From Xenopus tropicalis (Eukaryota; Chordata; Amphibia; Anura; Pipidae): a stretch of DNA of 64,000 bases. This document shows, one piece after another, positions 22,722 to 34,108 of the stretch. Within the stretch, counting starts at the first letter, position 1. Every line of letters begins with the position of its first letter. Under the pieces are notes generated by a model. It was not told where the DNA came from and did not search any database. It was given only the letters and a program-made list of their open reading frames with translations. A program made the translations under genes and the position numbers. Location of the stretch: the NCBI RefSeq assembly GCF_000004195.4, contig NC_030684.2:111701429-111765428 (forward strand). Reading direction: 5' to 3'.

Positions 22722-23069
22722 TAAAGCTGGCCATACACGTGGCGATCTCACGATGTTTCGTACGACCGTCGGTCGCACGAAACATCGTCAGATCCGCCAC
22801 ACACCATTCAGGGCTGAATCGGCAGGTAAGGAGGTAGAAACAATAAGATTTCTACCTCCTTCTGCCGATTCAGCTCTGAAGGGAGAATTTTGGTCAGGCG
22901 CCTTCTATGGCGCCCGATCAAAATTTTCTAACCTGGCCGATCGGTGAGTCGACCGATATCAGCAGCTTCCTGCGATATCGGTCGGCTCGCTGACATGCCA
23001 TACACGCACCGATTATCGTACGAAACGAGGTTTCGTACGATAATATCGGTGCGTGTATGGCCACCTTTA
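22722..23069 (+). mobile_element. Five-hairpin MITE (GGCCATACACG ends)
   Basis: The ends AAAGCTGGCCATACACG and CGTGTATGGCCACCTTT are inverted. The interior is a chain of five stem-loops: 22741-22798 (CGATGTTTCGTACGAC arm), 22814-22873 (CTGAATCGGCAG and AGGAGGTAGAAA arms), 22886-22927 (AGGCGCC core), 22945-22989 (GACCGATATC core) and 22998-23060 (CCATACACGCACCGAT arm). The fifth stem repeats the terminal sequence internally. There is no coding capacity. Confidence 0.85.
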
Positions 23070-23070
23070 G

Positions 23071-23500
23071 GCTACAGTCTGTTCTAAGGCAGAGCTACCC
23101 ATTCTAACCTGCACAGGTGAACACTTTCATACTTGTATTATGAATGCTGAACTGTCCATCATAATGACAGTAATTGTATTTTATATCAACCCCTTAGAGA
23201 GAGAAGGAGACATCCCTGTCTATTAGGCTAATGCCAGAAAAGGCATCTTATCAGTCAATGGTAATACCTGAATCCACCCTGGATGCTCCCAATTGATTAT
23301 AGGATATAAAATGTGCATTGTTTCCCTGGCAGTGCTGAGAGGTGGTTTCCATTATACTCAATGGGAAGTGACATAAGTGTTTTTGGATATTTCTCCATAT
23401 GTGTAACTCCTGCACAAAGAACACCCTGAAAATCCTCATTTGCCTACAAAGACTGGGTTCTAACAATGAACCGAAGAAATGGCCAGATTTTTAACATGGT
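23071..23500. other. Intergenic, nothing recognised
   Basis: No gene or element termini seen. Confidence 0.4.
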
Positions 23501-23504
23501 TTCT

Positions 23505-24052
23505 ACAGTTGGCCATACAGGGACAGATTTCAGCTGCCATTTCTAGTCCTTCGGACCAATTTAGCAGTTTATCTGCCCGTGTATGGGCACCCCTGATGGG
23601 CATACCCGACCAATATCTGCCCTAAAATTGGGCAGATCTCAATTTGGCAGGTTTGCATTTCTACTATATAAAAAAGGGATTCTCAACGGCCAGTCAAAAA
23701 GAGTCAAAATAAACGGGACACAGCCCAGTTGACTAACTGCCTATGACTAAGTACCGGTAGGGTGCGAAACACATAAGGAGGCATTTTGAAGGGTTTGTAT
23801 GTTTTTAATATGGATTTTTGAATAAAAAAATTTTTCTATTGAATTTTTGTGTGACGTTTGGGATACGTTTGGACTTAGGTTTGAATTTCTGTCAGATCTG
23901 GGACCGCATTGGCTCGTTGATGAGGGCTTATGCCCACAGTTGTAATTAGCCCGATATTGTCCACTTTTAGGTGGGCATATCAGGATTAGATCTGCTCTTT
24001 TGGCAACATCACAAAACAAGCAAATCTTCCTGCGTGTGGCCACCCTAAGCCT
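23505..24052 (-). mobile_element. Old GGCCATACA-type MITE interrupted by a retroposon-like insert
   Basis: The left part (TTGGCCATACAGGGACAGA, then GTGTATGGGCACCCCTGATG) and the right part (GGACCGCATTGGCTCGTTGA to GCGTGTGGCCACCCTAA) align in reverse to the 13.7-kb element. The two parts are separated by the segment at 23663-23884. Confidence 0.65.
23663..23884 (+). mobile_element. Retroposon-like insertion with 6-bp target repeat
   Basis: ATTTCT occurs at 23657-23662 and 23885-23890 on either side of 222 bp that are absent from related MITEs. The insert contains GGTGCGAAACACATAAGG and later AATAAAAAAATTTTTCTATT, a layout also seen in the 52.06-52.15 kb segment. Confidence 0.6.
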
Positions 24053-24776
24053 GCCATCACATGTAAGGTTAGCAGTATATAATGGGCAGGCATGGGCGAT
24101 TGAGTAATGCTGAAGAAACTTCTGAAAGAGATGTAAGTGAAATAGATAAATCAATGTAACAAAAAAACATCACATTCCCTTTGAATACCTTTAATTACCC
24201 AATCTTCCCCTCCCACTGGATATGCCTTGGGGTTAATTCACATTGCATCATTTACATAGATTATATATAAGGTGGAGCCCATGATACAAGGAAGCACTTT
24301 CCCTTAGCTTTTGCTTCATATAGTATGCTGCCCTAATTAAATCCACTAAACACATTCAATTCCTATTGTCCTTTAATTGCTTTATAATAAAAGTGCAAAC
24401 TACATTTGGTCTTGTACTCAGAGCTACTATACATAGATTAAACACATTAGACCTCACAGCTTCATCCAACCACTTGATGCACCTCTTTTTGTTGCCCTAT
24501 GCCACTTAACCCTATAATGTAAACCACTGAACTGTATATAAGGGCTTGTTCTGCTAGTCTGATCCAACTGCAGTCAGCCATACCCTGACCCTGGACACTA
24601 GATCGTATTGCTTGGATATTATTACAAGCAAAATCACATCTATTGACTTTATACTTAGATGTCTGCTCTGAGTATGTAAATGCATTATCAGAAATGGTAT
24701 CAGACCTAATCACAAGCCAATGTTCCTGTTTGGCTGCTTGCACAGAGGTCACAGTAGAGCCACTGCCTTGCGGAAC
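24053..24776. other. Intergenic, nothing recognised
   Basis: No gene or repeat termini could be supported. Confidence 0.4.
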
Positions 24777-24780
24777 TTAA

Positions 24781-25010
24781 GGTCCCCATACACCATAAGA
24801 TCCGCTCGTTTGGCGATGACCTACGGGTGGGCGATACCGGGAGAATCCAGGGTAATTAGATAGTTTTGCCCTGGGGCCAAACGATCGAATTATAATGGCG
24901 GGTACAGGAAAAGTCGGTCCGGGGACCGCATCAACAAGCCCGGGAGTGCCCATCCAAGGGATCGATATCGGCAGCTACTATCGGCCCGTGTATGGGGACC
25001 TTAACCCAGG
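24781..25010 (+). mobile_element. GGTCCCCATACAC-type MITE, copy 2
   Basis: The element runs from GGTCCCCATACACC to GTGTATGGGGACC, with TTAA on both sides (24777-24780, 25011-25014). It shares the hairpin CAAACGATCGAATTATAATG and GTCGGTCCGGGGACCGCATC with the 13.7-kb copy. It is shorter because of an internal deletion after 24945. Confidence 0.85.
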
Positions 25011-25302
25011 GTGCAGTTGCATTGGGGGTAGAGGAGAAGCCAGGGTGGCACTGTCTCTTTATGTAATCTTAAATAAACACTGCTTCTGTACAAGTGCAGG
25101 ATTAGGGGTGCAGGTGATTATCATCAAGTGCAATTGCTTGACACATTGGGTGCAACTGTGGCAGCTGCAGCTTAAAGCATGGTGGCAGTTTCACTGGGAT
25201 TACACAAAACCCACCACATGATAGGGTCATTTACATCCCATGAGTGCAGTTGCAGTCATATAAAATGGCCACAGTTGTGCAAAAAATGGCATTCCTTAAA
25301 GG

Positions 25303-25562
25303 CAGTGATCCCCAACCAGTCGCACGGGGGCAACATGTTGCTCCCCAACCCCTTGGATGTTGTTCTCAGTGCCCCCAAACCAGGTAGTTATTTTTGAATT
25401 CCTGACTTGGGGGCAAGTTTTGATTAAATAAAAACAAGATTTACTACCAAATAAAGCCCCCTGTAAGCTGATAGTGTGCATAGAGGCTCCCTAATAGCCA
25501 ATCTTAGCCCTTATTTGGCTCCTCCATGAACTTTTATGGTGCTTGTGTTGCTCCCCAAGTCT
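25303..25562 (-). mobile_element. hAT-like MITE of the GGGATCCCCAACC family, right end eroded
   Basis: The left end CAGTGATCCCCAACCAGTCG matches the complement of the right end of the 63.2-kb copy, and the body follows the same order in reverse (CCTTGGATGTTG, AACCAGGTAGTTATTTTTG, AAAGCCCCCTGTAAGCTGAT). The right end runs into a different T-rich repeat. Confidence 0.75.
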
Positions 25563-25955
25563 GGGTGAAAAAATTTACAAAATGCATTGACATCGACACA
25601 TGACAATTTTTTCTTATGTGTGCAACTTTTTTCTCACTCCAAATGCATTAAAGTCAAGGGGCGTTTTTTCTCACTCCAACAGAATGGCTTATTAGGCGAC
25701 AATTTTTTTTATGCACAATAAATTTTTCTTGTGCGACAATTTTTTCTTACGCGCGCAACTTTGTTTACGAGCGCAAACAGTTTTTTTTTTACAGGCATGC
25801 AACTTTTTTCTCACTCCAAATACATTAAAGTCAGTGCCTGTTTTTTTCTTGGCAAATTTTTTGTTGCAGTGAATTTTTGATGCAGTTTCGGGAAAGAATT
25901 TGCAGATGGCGAAATGCAAATTCATGGCTGCCAAAAAATTCACTTATCACTACTT
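25563..25955. repeat. T-rich degenerate repeat tied to a GCGACAATTTTTTC unit
   Basis: Variants of GCGACAATTTTTTCTT, GCAACTTTTTTCTCACTCC and AATGCATTAAAGTCA recur at irregular spacing. It ends with GAATTTTTTGGCAG-like sequence and TTATCACTACTTATAAA in the complementary sense. A related A-rich copy is at 33290-33515. It appears to be an old expanded MITE. Confidence 0.55.
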
Positions 25956-26004
25956 ATAAACCTTGCTTACTAGTTTATGGCACAAAAACATCAGTATAGG
26001 AATG

Positions 26005-26536
26005 GGATCTGGTATCCAAAATGCTTGGGACCTGGGGTTTTCCAGATAATGGATCTTTCCCTTTGGATTTGGATTTGGATCTCCATATCTTAAGGCTACT
26101 GTAAAATAGTTTAAACATTAATTAAACCCAATAGGGGTGTTTTGCCTGCAATACAAATTAATTATATCTTGGTTGGGATCAAGTACAGGTACTGTTTTAT
26201 TATTACAGAGAAAAGGGAATCATTTAACCATGAAATAAACCCAATAGGGCTGTTCTGCCCCCAATAAGGGGTAATTATATCTTAGTTGGGATCAAGTACA
26301 GGTACTGTTTTATTATTACAGAGAAAAGGGAATCATTTAACCATGAAATAAACCCAATAGGGCTGTTCTGCCCCCAATAAGGGGTAATTATATCTTAGTT
26401 AGGATCAAGTACAAGGTACTGTTTTATTATTACAGAGAATAAGGAAATCACTTAAAAATGTGAAATATTTCATTAATATGGAGTTTATCAGAAATGGCCT
26501 TTCTGGATAGCGGGTTTCCAGATAACAGATCCCATA
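26005..26536 (-). mobile_element. TACAGGTATGGGATC MITE, reverse, with internal tandem triplication
   Basis: Diagnostic ends GGAATGGGATCTGG and CAGATAACAGATCCCATAC bound the copy. The internal block beginning CCCAATAGGG starts at 26127, 26240 and 26353, an exact 113-bp period. Each unit carries GGGATCAAGTACAGGTACTG and TTTTATTATTACAGAGAA. The single-copy length is about 330 bp and this one is about 530. Confidence 0.85.
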
Positions 26537-26671
26537 CTTTATCACCACATACTGGCTGTGTCTTATGCCACTGACTTCACTGGCATTCGCCTGTTGTATA
26601 CAAAGAACGGACTTCAGCCTGAAAATTCTTACTTGTGCATTTTTAGAATAAAATCTTGAAGTCAAAGGAAT

Positions 26672-26935
26672 AAAGCTGGCCATACACGCACCGATAATAT
26701 CGTACGAAACCTCGTTTTGTACGATATTTGGTCTGTGTATGGCAAGTCGGCGAGTCGACCGATATCGCAGGAGGCTGCTGATATCGGTCGACTCGCCGAT
26801 CGGCCAGGTTAAAAGATTTTGATCAGGCGCCATAGAAGGCGCCTGAGCAAAATCTGCCGTCAGGGCTGAATCGGCAGAAGGAGGTAGAAATCCTATTGTT
26901 GTACGATCAGAAATCGCCACGTGTGTGGCCACCTT
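26672..26935 (-). mobile_element. Rearranged relative of the five-hairpin MITE
   Basis: The ends AAAGCTGGCCATACACGC and GTGTGTGGCCACCTT match the 22.7-kb element. The hairpins occur in reverse order (the GCACCGATAATATCGTACG stem first, then CGAGTCGACCGATATCGCAG, then AGGCGCC). The GAATCGGCAGAAGGAGGTAG block has lost its opposing arm, and the TTTCGTACGAC hairpin is missing. Confidence 0.8.
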
Positions 26936-26937
26936 AA

Positions 26938-28570
26938 GGCACAGGTGATACAGTCAGTCAGATAAAATGGAGGAGTTCCTGAGTTCAGCCGGGCTAAGAA
27001 AACAACTCAACAGCACCTATAAAATATTTAATATCATGAAAACTGAATTAAAAAAATAGACATATTTCAAAAGAGAAATCCTGTATCACTGTACCCTTTA
27101 AATGTAACTTTTCCCCAATAGCTGAACTATTTTCCGTGCCTCCCACAGAGCCAAGTAACAATGAGATCACTTACAAAGCACATGTGATCGCTCCAAATAA
27201 CTAAATCCTCCTTATCATTCCATAATACTCCTACAATGAGATCAGATCAGGGCTGCAAGGAACAGGCTAAGGATGGTAACAAGTAGGTGTGGGCTATTGA
27301 CAGAAGGGCCGGTAAGCTCATGTTCTGCAGATATACAGCTGAATAAACTGCCACCCAGGGGCCCCAGGTGCAGGCATGTGTTTAGGGCAAGTGTCGAGAC
27401 AAATGTAACTGCCTGTCTATTAATGACTTGAGTTTCCCAAAGGTATGCACTTCATTAGAGCCCCAGTGGCTGCCAATCAGGGCAACGCTCCAGGCAAACG
27501 TATAAAGAAAGCTGTAAAAATCACACTCCTCTATCTCAATAAAACAAATGAAACCAAACATAGTCACGCTCTAGCATAGATTCCAGTTATCCCTAATCAG
27601 GAATGTCTGAACTGTAGCACTCTGCCTACAGCTTCCAACGTGCAAGAACAATATTTAGCCTGCAGGCAGGATTCTGGGAGTTATAGTTCAATGGCAAACT
27701 GAAAACTCTATTCTCTGATATTGGGGCACAGGGGCCACTCTGCTTAACCCTAATACTGGGGCTGATTTTACTGATCTAAGCTATTTATTTTCATGAAGAT
27801 GTTAAGCTTTAACTGCTGACCAACTGCAGCAATGTATTTCTCTCGTCAGACAGCAATCTCTCTGTAGGCGACGTTTATGGAAAAGCTGTGCTTACACATA
27901 AAAGCATTGCAGGAATCCTGGCGATTTACCCACTGGCATGTGTTGTAGTGGCTTAGGGGCAATATGGGCACATTCACAGCAAGAAAATAAACGTGAACTC
28001 TTCATATAAAACAAACAGCCTCAGTACCCAGCCTCACTAACAGAAGGGAACAAAATAAACCTTGGCAACATGTACATTCTTATGTACAAAACTATCAAGG
28101 TAAAACTTTTCCCCACTGTAACCACCCACATCAACCAATAAGAAGTTGGCTTTAATAGTTATAACTGTAATCAGAATAATGAAGCCAGAGCCTGATTGCT
28201 TGCACTGGGGCCACATTACTGTCTATACAGTCCTTATGGGCTTAGCGTGTCATTCCTAGATCCTGCCCGTGTCAGGCTTGTGTATTTACCATGAGGGACA
28301 GATGGGCCGCTGCTCAGCAGCACAGGGTGGGTTTGTTGTTGTTTTTTACCTTATATGGGCACAAATGTGGCACAGTTGCATCTCCTTTGTGCTAGTGTGG
28401 TTATCCCCATTAGAGCTGGCATTAGGGTAGGCAATGATACACCCCTGCCACTAGTGGGTGCCTCTGAAATGGTTAAAATAATTGATAAAAGCCATGTTTT
28501 GTAACAACAACATTTTGTACATCAGCAATGTCTGACCTGCTGCTACCATACTACAACTTACAGCGCAACG
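26938..28570. other. Intergenic, nothing recognised
   Basis: No gene was seen. ATTCTGGGAGTTATAGTTC at 27671-27689 is a weak copy of the ZNF143-like motif. Confidence 0.4.
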
Positions 28571-28571
28571 G

Positions 28572-28696
28572 ACAGCCTCTCTGATTTAATGGGCCCCTCA
28601 TTTCTAACCCCCAGCCTCCCTGATTTAATGGGCCCCTCATTTCTAACCCCCAGCCTCTCTGATTTAATGGGGCCCCCTCATTTCTAACCCCCAGCC
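28572..28696. repeat. Three tandem 39-bp units
   Basis: CTGATTTAAT begins at 28581, 28620 and 28659. Each unit continues with GGGCCCCTCATTTCTAACCC; the third has an extra G and C. Confidence 0.9.
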
Positions 28697-28829
28697 CCTA
28701 TACCTGGATCGTTCAATATTTATTTCTCACTATCAGAGACAAATAATAGGAACCACTTAGTAAATACTTCATTATGGATGCTTATTTTGGCAAAAAAACA
28801 CTGTACCCTTTTGATTCCCAGTACTTTTA

Positions 28830-28913
28830 GGACGAAAACACAAAGGGTGATTAGTCGCTGTAACTTTTAATTAAATCAGTAGCGGCGACTAATCGCCCTG
28901 TGTGTCTTCGCCC
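28830..28913. mobile_element. Minimal TTA-flanked MITE, 84 bp
   Basis: The ends GACGAAAACACAAAGGGTGA and GCCCTGTGTGTCTTCGCCC are inverted, as are GATTAGTCGCTG and AGCGGCGACTAATC. TTA lies at 28827-28829 and 28914-28916. ZNF143-like GATGCTGGGAGCTGTAGTTT follows at 28920-28939. Confidence 0.75.
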
Positions 28914-28939
28914 TTAGAGGATGCTGGGAGCTGTAGTTT

Positions 28940-30690
28940 ATTATTATCTCGGTGTGTGGGGCCTGTCCTACCTTGTGGGAGAGGAGGTTTGGGCAAGATG
29001 GTGCTGAGTGAGAATGTTGTACTAATTTGGAGTTATAGTGGCGCCCCTGCAAGAGACATTTAGGCACATTTTTAGAGCCTATCTTTTCTATTTTTTCCTC
29101 TTTTCTCTCTCTGGCCACCTCGCTCTGAGCCCTCCTTATCTTTCTCCCCTCCCAGGGAATGCAGTTTGGGACTGGGATGCTTCTAAGTAGGGGGAAAAAA
29201 TTTTGGTGGCCTGTATAAGAATCCGCTCACACCCCCACTGCTGGGACAGCTGCGATAACACAATGAGCCCTCTCTAACCACCACCCTCTTAACCCCGCCA
29301 GTGCCGCCCAGTCTAGCAAAACACTGCATCTGCCATGCAGCTCAGAAATGGTAGATGGCCAGCCCACCTGCCAAATGCCAGCTGTCAGTCCGAAGAAAAT
29401 CACAAAAACTCTAAACACTAACGGCCAAGATAAGAAATTTACTAGGTGCAATTAAAACTAAGGGCTCCTATACGGGGGTGCAGTGTCCTATAATGCTCAA
29501 TCACTTTCATTGGCCTAACACAGGGGCCCCCAAACTGTAGTTCCATTACAGCCGGAGGGCCACAGGTGGAAATACCTGGCATTAAAATGAATATCTGTAT
29601 ATGTGTTTGCAAAGTTGCACCTACACATGTGTACTTTTCCCTTAGGGGTGTCGGGCACAAGAATGCCCAGTATGAGACCCTTCAGTTGTCTTTCAGCTAC
29701 AACTCCGGGAACCCGAGCTGCCTTTACAGAGGTGCAAGCAGATATCTCTTTTCTGGGAAGGGGCTGTGTGTTTGGTTAAACAAGATGGTATCATGGGAAG
29801 GCATTCCAACTGCGGGATAGTGCGTATAGTAAGACTCAGTTGGTGTCTGGGAAAGGGTTAATGTGTATAATAGAGCAATATAGTATCAGGGAATGGGACT
29901 GTCACTGTGGGTTAATGTGTACAGTAATTAAAGTCTGTTTAGGGCCATCCAAATTGCAGCCTCCAGCTTTATTTGTAACAATCATAGGGTTGTAGTTCAA
30001 CAACACCCCAATTGTTGCCGGTTGAAAATTAATAGGAACCCAGAAAAGTTTTTCTTTTGTGCCCTGAGACTTTCCACTTTCAGGGCTAGTTCAACAGCTG
30101 GAGGGCCACAGGCTGAACTTTTTGCAGGTTTTTGTGACTTTTTCCTAAAATACAGCATGTCATAGCATTAAATTATGGGCCCCTTGGCCCCTTGTAGGGC
30201 CTCACATACCAACTGAGCCTGAAGTAACCCTCTTGCTTTCCTTAACCCCTGAACTGCTGGAGCTGTATGTTCAAGGTCAGCTGGCTTGGAAGCAGATAGC
30301 AGCCCCCCTGCCAGTGTCTCACCTCCAGCAGATACCTCGGGAGCAGAAACTCAATCTCTCACCGCTCCTGCAAGGTTTTTAGCTGACAATCCGTACCTAG
30401 ATATAGCCAAACATCCCACAAGGAATGCTGCCCCAGCGAAAGCTATTTATAATCTGAGAAAAAAATGCCTACAGATAAACGGATCTATTAAGTCCTGCGG
30501 AGATGTGAGAGGGTGCTTAGCAGCCCAGGAACACAATCACCATTCTGTAATATGCACATAAGCTGGATGTCTGGCCATTAGAAAGATGGGAGTGCGTTTG
30601 GCTCGGTCACTAAACAAAAACGACTTTATTTAATATGATGATTCAGCCATTTCCGTGGCCATTTAACTGGCTAAAGCCTGGGTAAGGATA
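28940..30690. other. Intergenic, nothing definite
   Basis: A 91-codon frame at 30286-30561 is rich in Ser, Ala and Pro at its start but has no supporting splice, promoter or domain evidence. No other gene or element was supported. Confidence 0.4.
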
Positions 30691-30900
30691 TATTACAGTG
30701 GCATTACAGTGGCACAATGACATAGAAGAGAGTAATAAGTGCACATTATGTTGGGCAGAGCCAATGAAAGGCAGGATGATGTGGGAATTCAATGGGCACA
30801 GCAAGGGTGAGCAGGCAGGTGTGGGAATTACACTGGGCACAGTCAGAAAGAGCTGGGATATGTGGGCATTACAGTGGGCACAGTCAGAACATGCTAAGGG
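30690..30900. repeat. Degenerate tandem repeat around GTGGGCACAGTCAGAA
   Basis: Variants of GGGAATTACACTGGGCACAG, GGGCATTACAGTGGGCACAG and GGGAATTCAATGGGCACAGC recur at roughly 45-55 bp spacing. Units are diverged. Confidence 0.6.
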
Positions 30901-32220
30901 GAGCTGAATTCAATGCCATATCATACTTTGGGCAGGGATACATATACATTGTACTATACTGCTTCTGGCAAACAGACACATTGCTACAGAATTTCCTGTT
31001 ACATTTCCATTCTATGGCAAAAAAAAACTTTAATACATGAGCTGTAACCCCTTCATAGTTCAGATATTAGGGGGTCTGTGTCTGGTTTCATGTTTCCTTT
31101 GCTGTTTTCTGGATCCACAGCTCCAATTAATTTTTTGTATGTAAATAAATGCTCAATGTGGATCTATAATTGTCCAATACATTCTGTTTTTGCTAGTATG
31201 CGCTCTTGGGTTCACATCATCACCCAGGGTTCAGTTAAATATGTGGAGCATATGCATAAACTGATGGGGTCCTCAGCCAATGGGATTTTATTCTAATCAG
31301 TATCTGAATGAGTTCCACTGATATGAAACGCCAAATTGGGCAATGGGCCCTCTCATGGCTCCCTAGGCTCCCAGCCAATAAGGCAGGGCTGACTTTGCAG
31401 TTGGATTTCTTGGGGAACTCAGGACATGGTATAAGCACTAATTCCCACACTTTTTTGTTATGTTTTTCCCCAGCTGTACCCCACTTTTCAGAATGTCCCA
31501 AAATTTAGTATTAATTACAAGGAAAAAGGGTTTCATGTGGGCATTTTAAACACCTATATAGCGTAAGGTGTGCCCAATGTCTCAAGTATAGAAAGACCCA
31601 GTTATGCCCTACTACATTCAGAGCACACTCTACTTTGGGTAGAATATCTGCATCTGCCAAGAACAACTACTGATATTCCACAGACTTTCGAGTACTGGAG
31701 AATAGTGCAGTTCACTAATGCTGCAAGGCAATGAGACAATGACAGTCACGATCAAGGAACAAGGTGGCTAAGAGATGCATATGGCATGGCTCCTGGGAAC
31801 CCCTGCAGTTGGGTGGTTTGCTTCTGTATAGTTATGCCCCTGGATTCAATAAATATCAAGGCAACTCAGGGCACAAACCTGCAGGTGATTTTATAAAGGC
31901 CAGAGACATTTAGCCAGAGAAGGTTGCTCAGGAAACACAGCATTGCAGTGCCCAATGTTGGCAGGATATCAGACCTCACCAGATACACCTTGATACTATT
32001 CATTCACTGCAAGTATGATACTAGCAATAGCTTGTGTGAGACTTACTTCCGCTAATTATCATTAATGCTGAGGTAGCTAAGGCTTTACAAGAGCTAGTGC
32101 ATCTCATAAGGCAATGATGGCTCTTTTGCCTGTGGCCCTAGGTTTCAAAATGAAAAAAACTTCCCAAGATGTAAATTAAAGTACTCTGAGCTGGTCTGGG
32201 GGCTCAGTAACCCCCTTATG
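30901..32220. other. Intergenic, nothing recognised
   Basis: No gene or transposon termini seen. Confidence 0.4.
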
Positions 32221-32229
32221 CACTGTACA

Positions 32230-32586
32230 CAGGCCTGGATTTGTGGAGAGGCCACAAAGGCCTGGGCCTTGGGCGGCAGAAACCTGGGGGCGGCATGCCG
32301 CCCCGCCGCACCAAAATCTTAAAATTTGTGTTCCCATACGGAGCAATGGGGACTTCTCCCCACTGCTCCGTATGCAAGTTTGGCCTACGGCGCATGCCCA
32401 CTTGCACCCCCAACCCCTACCCCCCACCCCCGCTGTTTGCGCATGCGCGCACAACCCCTATTTCCCCTGTTTGCGCATGCGCATTACCGCTGTTCACGCA
32501 CGCATGCGCATTCGGGGCGGGGGGGGTGGGGGTGGGCGTGCAACCGGGGGCGGCCTCAGGGCGGCCAGTTTTGAAATCCGGCCCTG
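32230..32586 (+). mobile_element. GC-rich hAT-type MITE with 8-bp target duplication
   Basis: Perfect ACTGTACA octamers flank it (32222-32229, 32587-32594). The ends CAGGCCTGGATTT and AAATCCGGCCCTG are inverted. The interior contains repeated TGCGCATGCGC blocks, a hairpin CCATACGGAGCAATGGGGAC paired with CCCCACTGCTCCGTATG, and long C/G runs. The 170- and 114-codon frames over it are artefacts of low stop-codon density. Confidence 0.9.
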
Positions 32587-32809
32587 ACTGTACAAGCTTT
32601 GTGCAAATGCAGGACACTGCAACCAAAGGCATGTTGTATATCTTTGCACAGAGGGGAGTTTCAGTCATGAGGGGAAAACTAAGCCCCAGGCAGCACTTCT
32701 GCAAGGGAAGCAAACAGCCTTGTGCAAGAGAAGTTATAGTTGTAGGAAAGTGATAGATACCATCTTTAGTAGTAAAGAAGGCCAAGATAGCAGCCAATCA
32801 AAGCTACGG

Positions 32810-33075
32810 ACTTGGTCCCTCTGGACCATGTATGGAGTCCCCTGATGGGCCTCCCAACCGAAATCTGGCCAAAAATCAGGCAAATATAATTTGGACAGGC
32901 TTGAAATTCCCATTGAGGAGGATCACATCATTACGTTGATGTGGTCTTTGTCTGACAGTTGACTGTAGGCCCCACTGAATAATCCAATAATTAACCCCAA
33001 GACCAACAATCGGATCAGCCTAATTTAGACCCTGCACGTGGGTGGCCAGATCAGGCCCAGACCCATTGCTCTGGT
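32810..33075. mobile_element. Very degenerate GGCCATACA-type MITE
   Basis: ACCATGTATGGAGTCCCCTG, GGCCAAAAATCAGGC and GTGGGTGGCCAGATC echo the order of blocks in the 13.7- and 23.5-kb elements. Boundaries are uncertain. A second very old piece may cover 33870-34060. Confidence 0.4.
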
Positions 33076-33289
33076 GGCCTTTCCCCATCAGTGCATCTGG
33101 CAGTGTACTACTCCTCTATCGCCTATATATGGCAGAATAAGTACAGTTAGTTGCATTGGATAGCTACACAGTATGCAACTATACGCACCTATTTTTTTTC
33201 AACATTAGCAAAATAAATGGAACTTAAAATAAATTCTGCCTATCCTTTTCAATTACATAAATGCAGCTTATTTACTTATTATTTATAAT

Positions 33290-33515
33290 GAGTGAATTCT
33301 TTTGGCAGGCATGGATTTGCAGTGAAATTCCACCTGCCACAAAAATTTGCTATGAAAAAAAAATTGCCAAGTGAGGAAAAAGTTGCATCAAAAAAATTGC
33401 GGTCGTGTCAAATAAGTCACGTTTGCTGCAAAAAAGTCGATTTGGCATAAAAAAAAGTTGGCGTTTTGCCAACTTTTTTAGCAGTTTTGTGAATTTCCGA
33501 TTTGCTCATCGCTAC
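33290..33515. mobile_element. A-rich MITE with GATGAGCAAATCGG-type end
   Basis: It ends with GATTTGCTCATCGCTAC, a terminus I associate with abundant Xenopus MITEs. The interior includes GTTGGCGTTTTGCCAAC at about 33457-33474 as a hairpin. It is related to 25563-25955. Confidence 0.6.
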
Positions 33516-34108
33516 TTATTTTTGTTATAAAGCCGTAACAGAGGATTGTTTTGCTTTCACACTTACTATTTTAGGACTAATTAGCTGAGTAGGTTTAACT
33601 AGAAATAATGAGATCTGCATAAAAAACACCCCTTTTTAACTGTTGTTACAGTTTTGTCCAAAGGAGGAGTCCATTATGTGATCTGTGCACTGGTAATTTA
33701 ATTATCAACCTTGGAAGGACCAAGTAGCTTCAAGAAATAACAAAAGCCATACATATTCTGTGAATAAAACAATCAGTAAAAGGTATGTTCAGCCCAAGCC
33801 CCATTGATTGAAGTGATGTTGTACAAGGCTAAATTGGGTACATACAGGCTAATCTGCACATTTAAACTGTTGGCCATACAGACAGATCATTGGCTACAGA
33901 TCTGCTGCAAACCTTGGCAGCCAAACTGGCCAACACAACCCTGATCAGATTGATCAGTGTTTAGACGGACAATCCATTTAGCCATTGATTGCATATAGAC
34001 ACCAATAACGATCAGAGGCGCTGAACATGTTGCAGAATTCTGAGCAGCGACCAATTAGCTCTGTACAAGTGGGCAATATACAGTATATATACACACGTCA
34101 TATTAGGC

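Noticed and set aside
26405..26932. 175-codon minus-strand frame
   Set aside because: It spans two different MITEs and the gap between them and has no gene signals.
30286..30561. 91-codon Ser/Ala/Pro-rich frame
   Set aside because: Isolated, no recognisable domain or gene signals. Possible but unsupported.
32241..32753. 170- and 114-codon overlapping frames
   Set aside because: They sit in the C/G-rich hAT MITE. Frames in several phases and both strands indicate low stop density, not coding.
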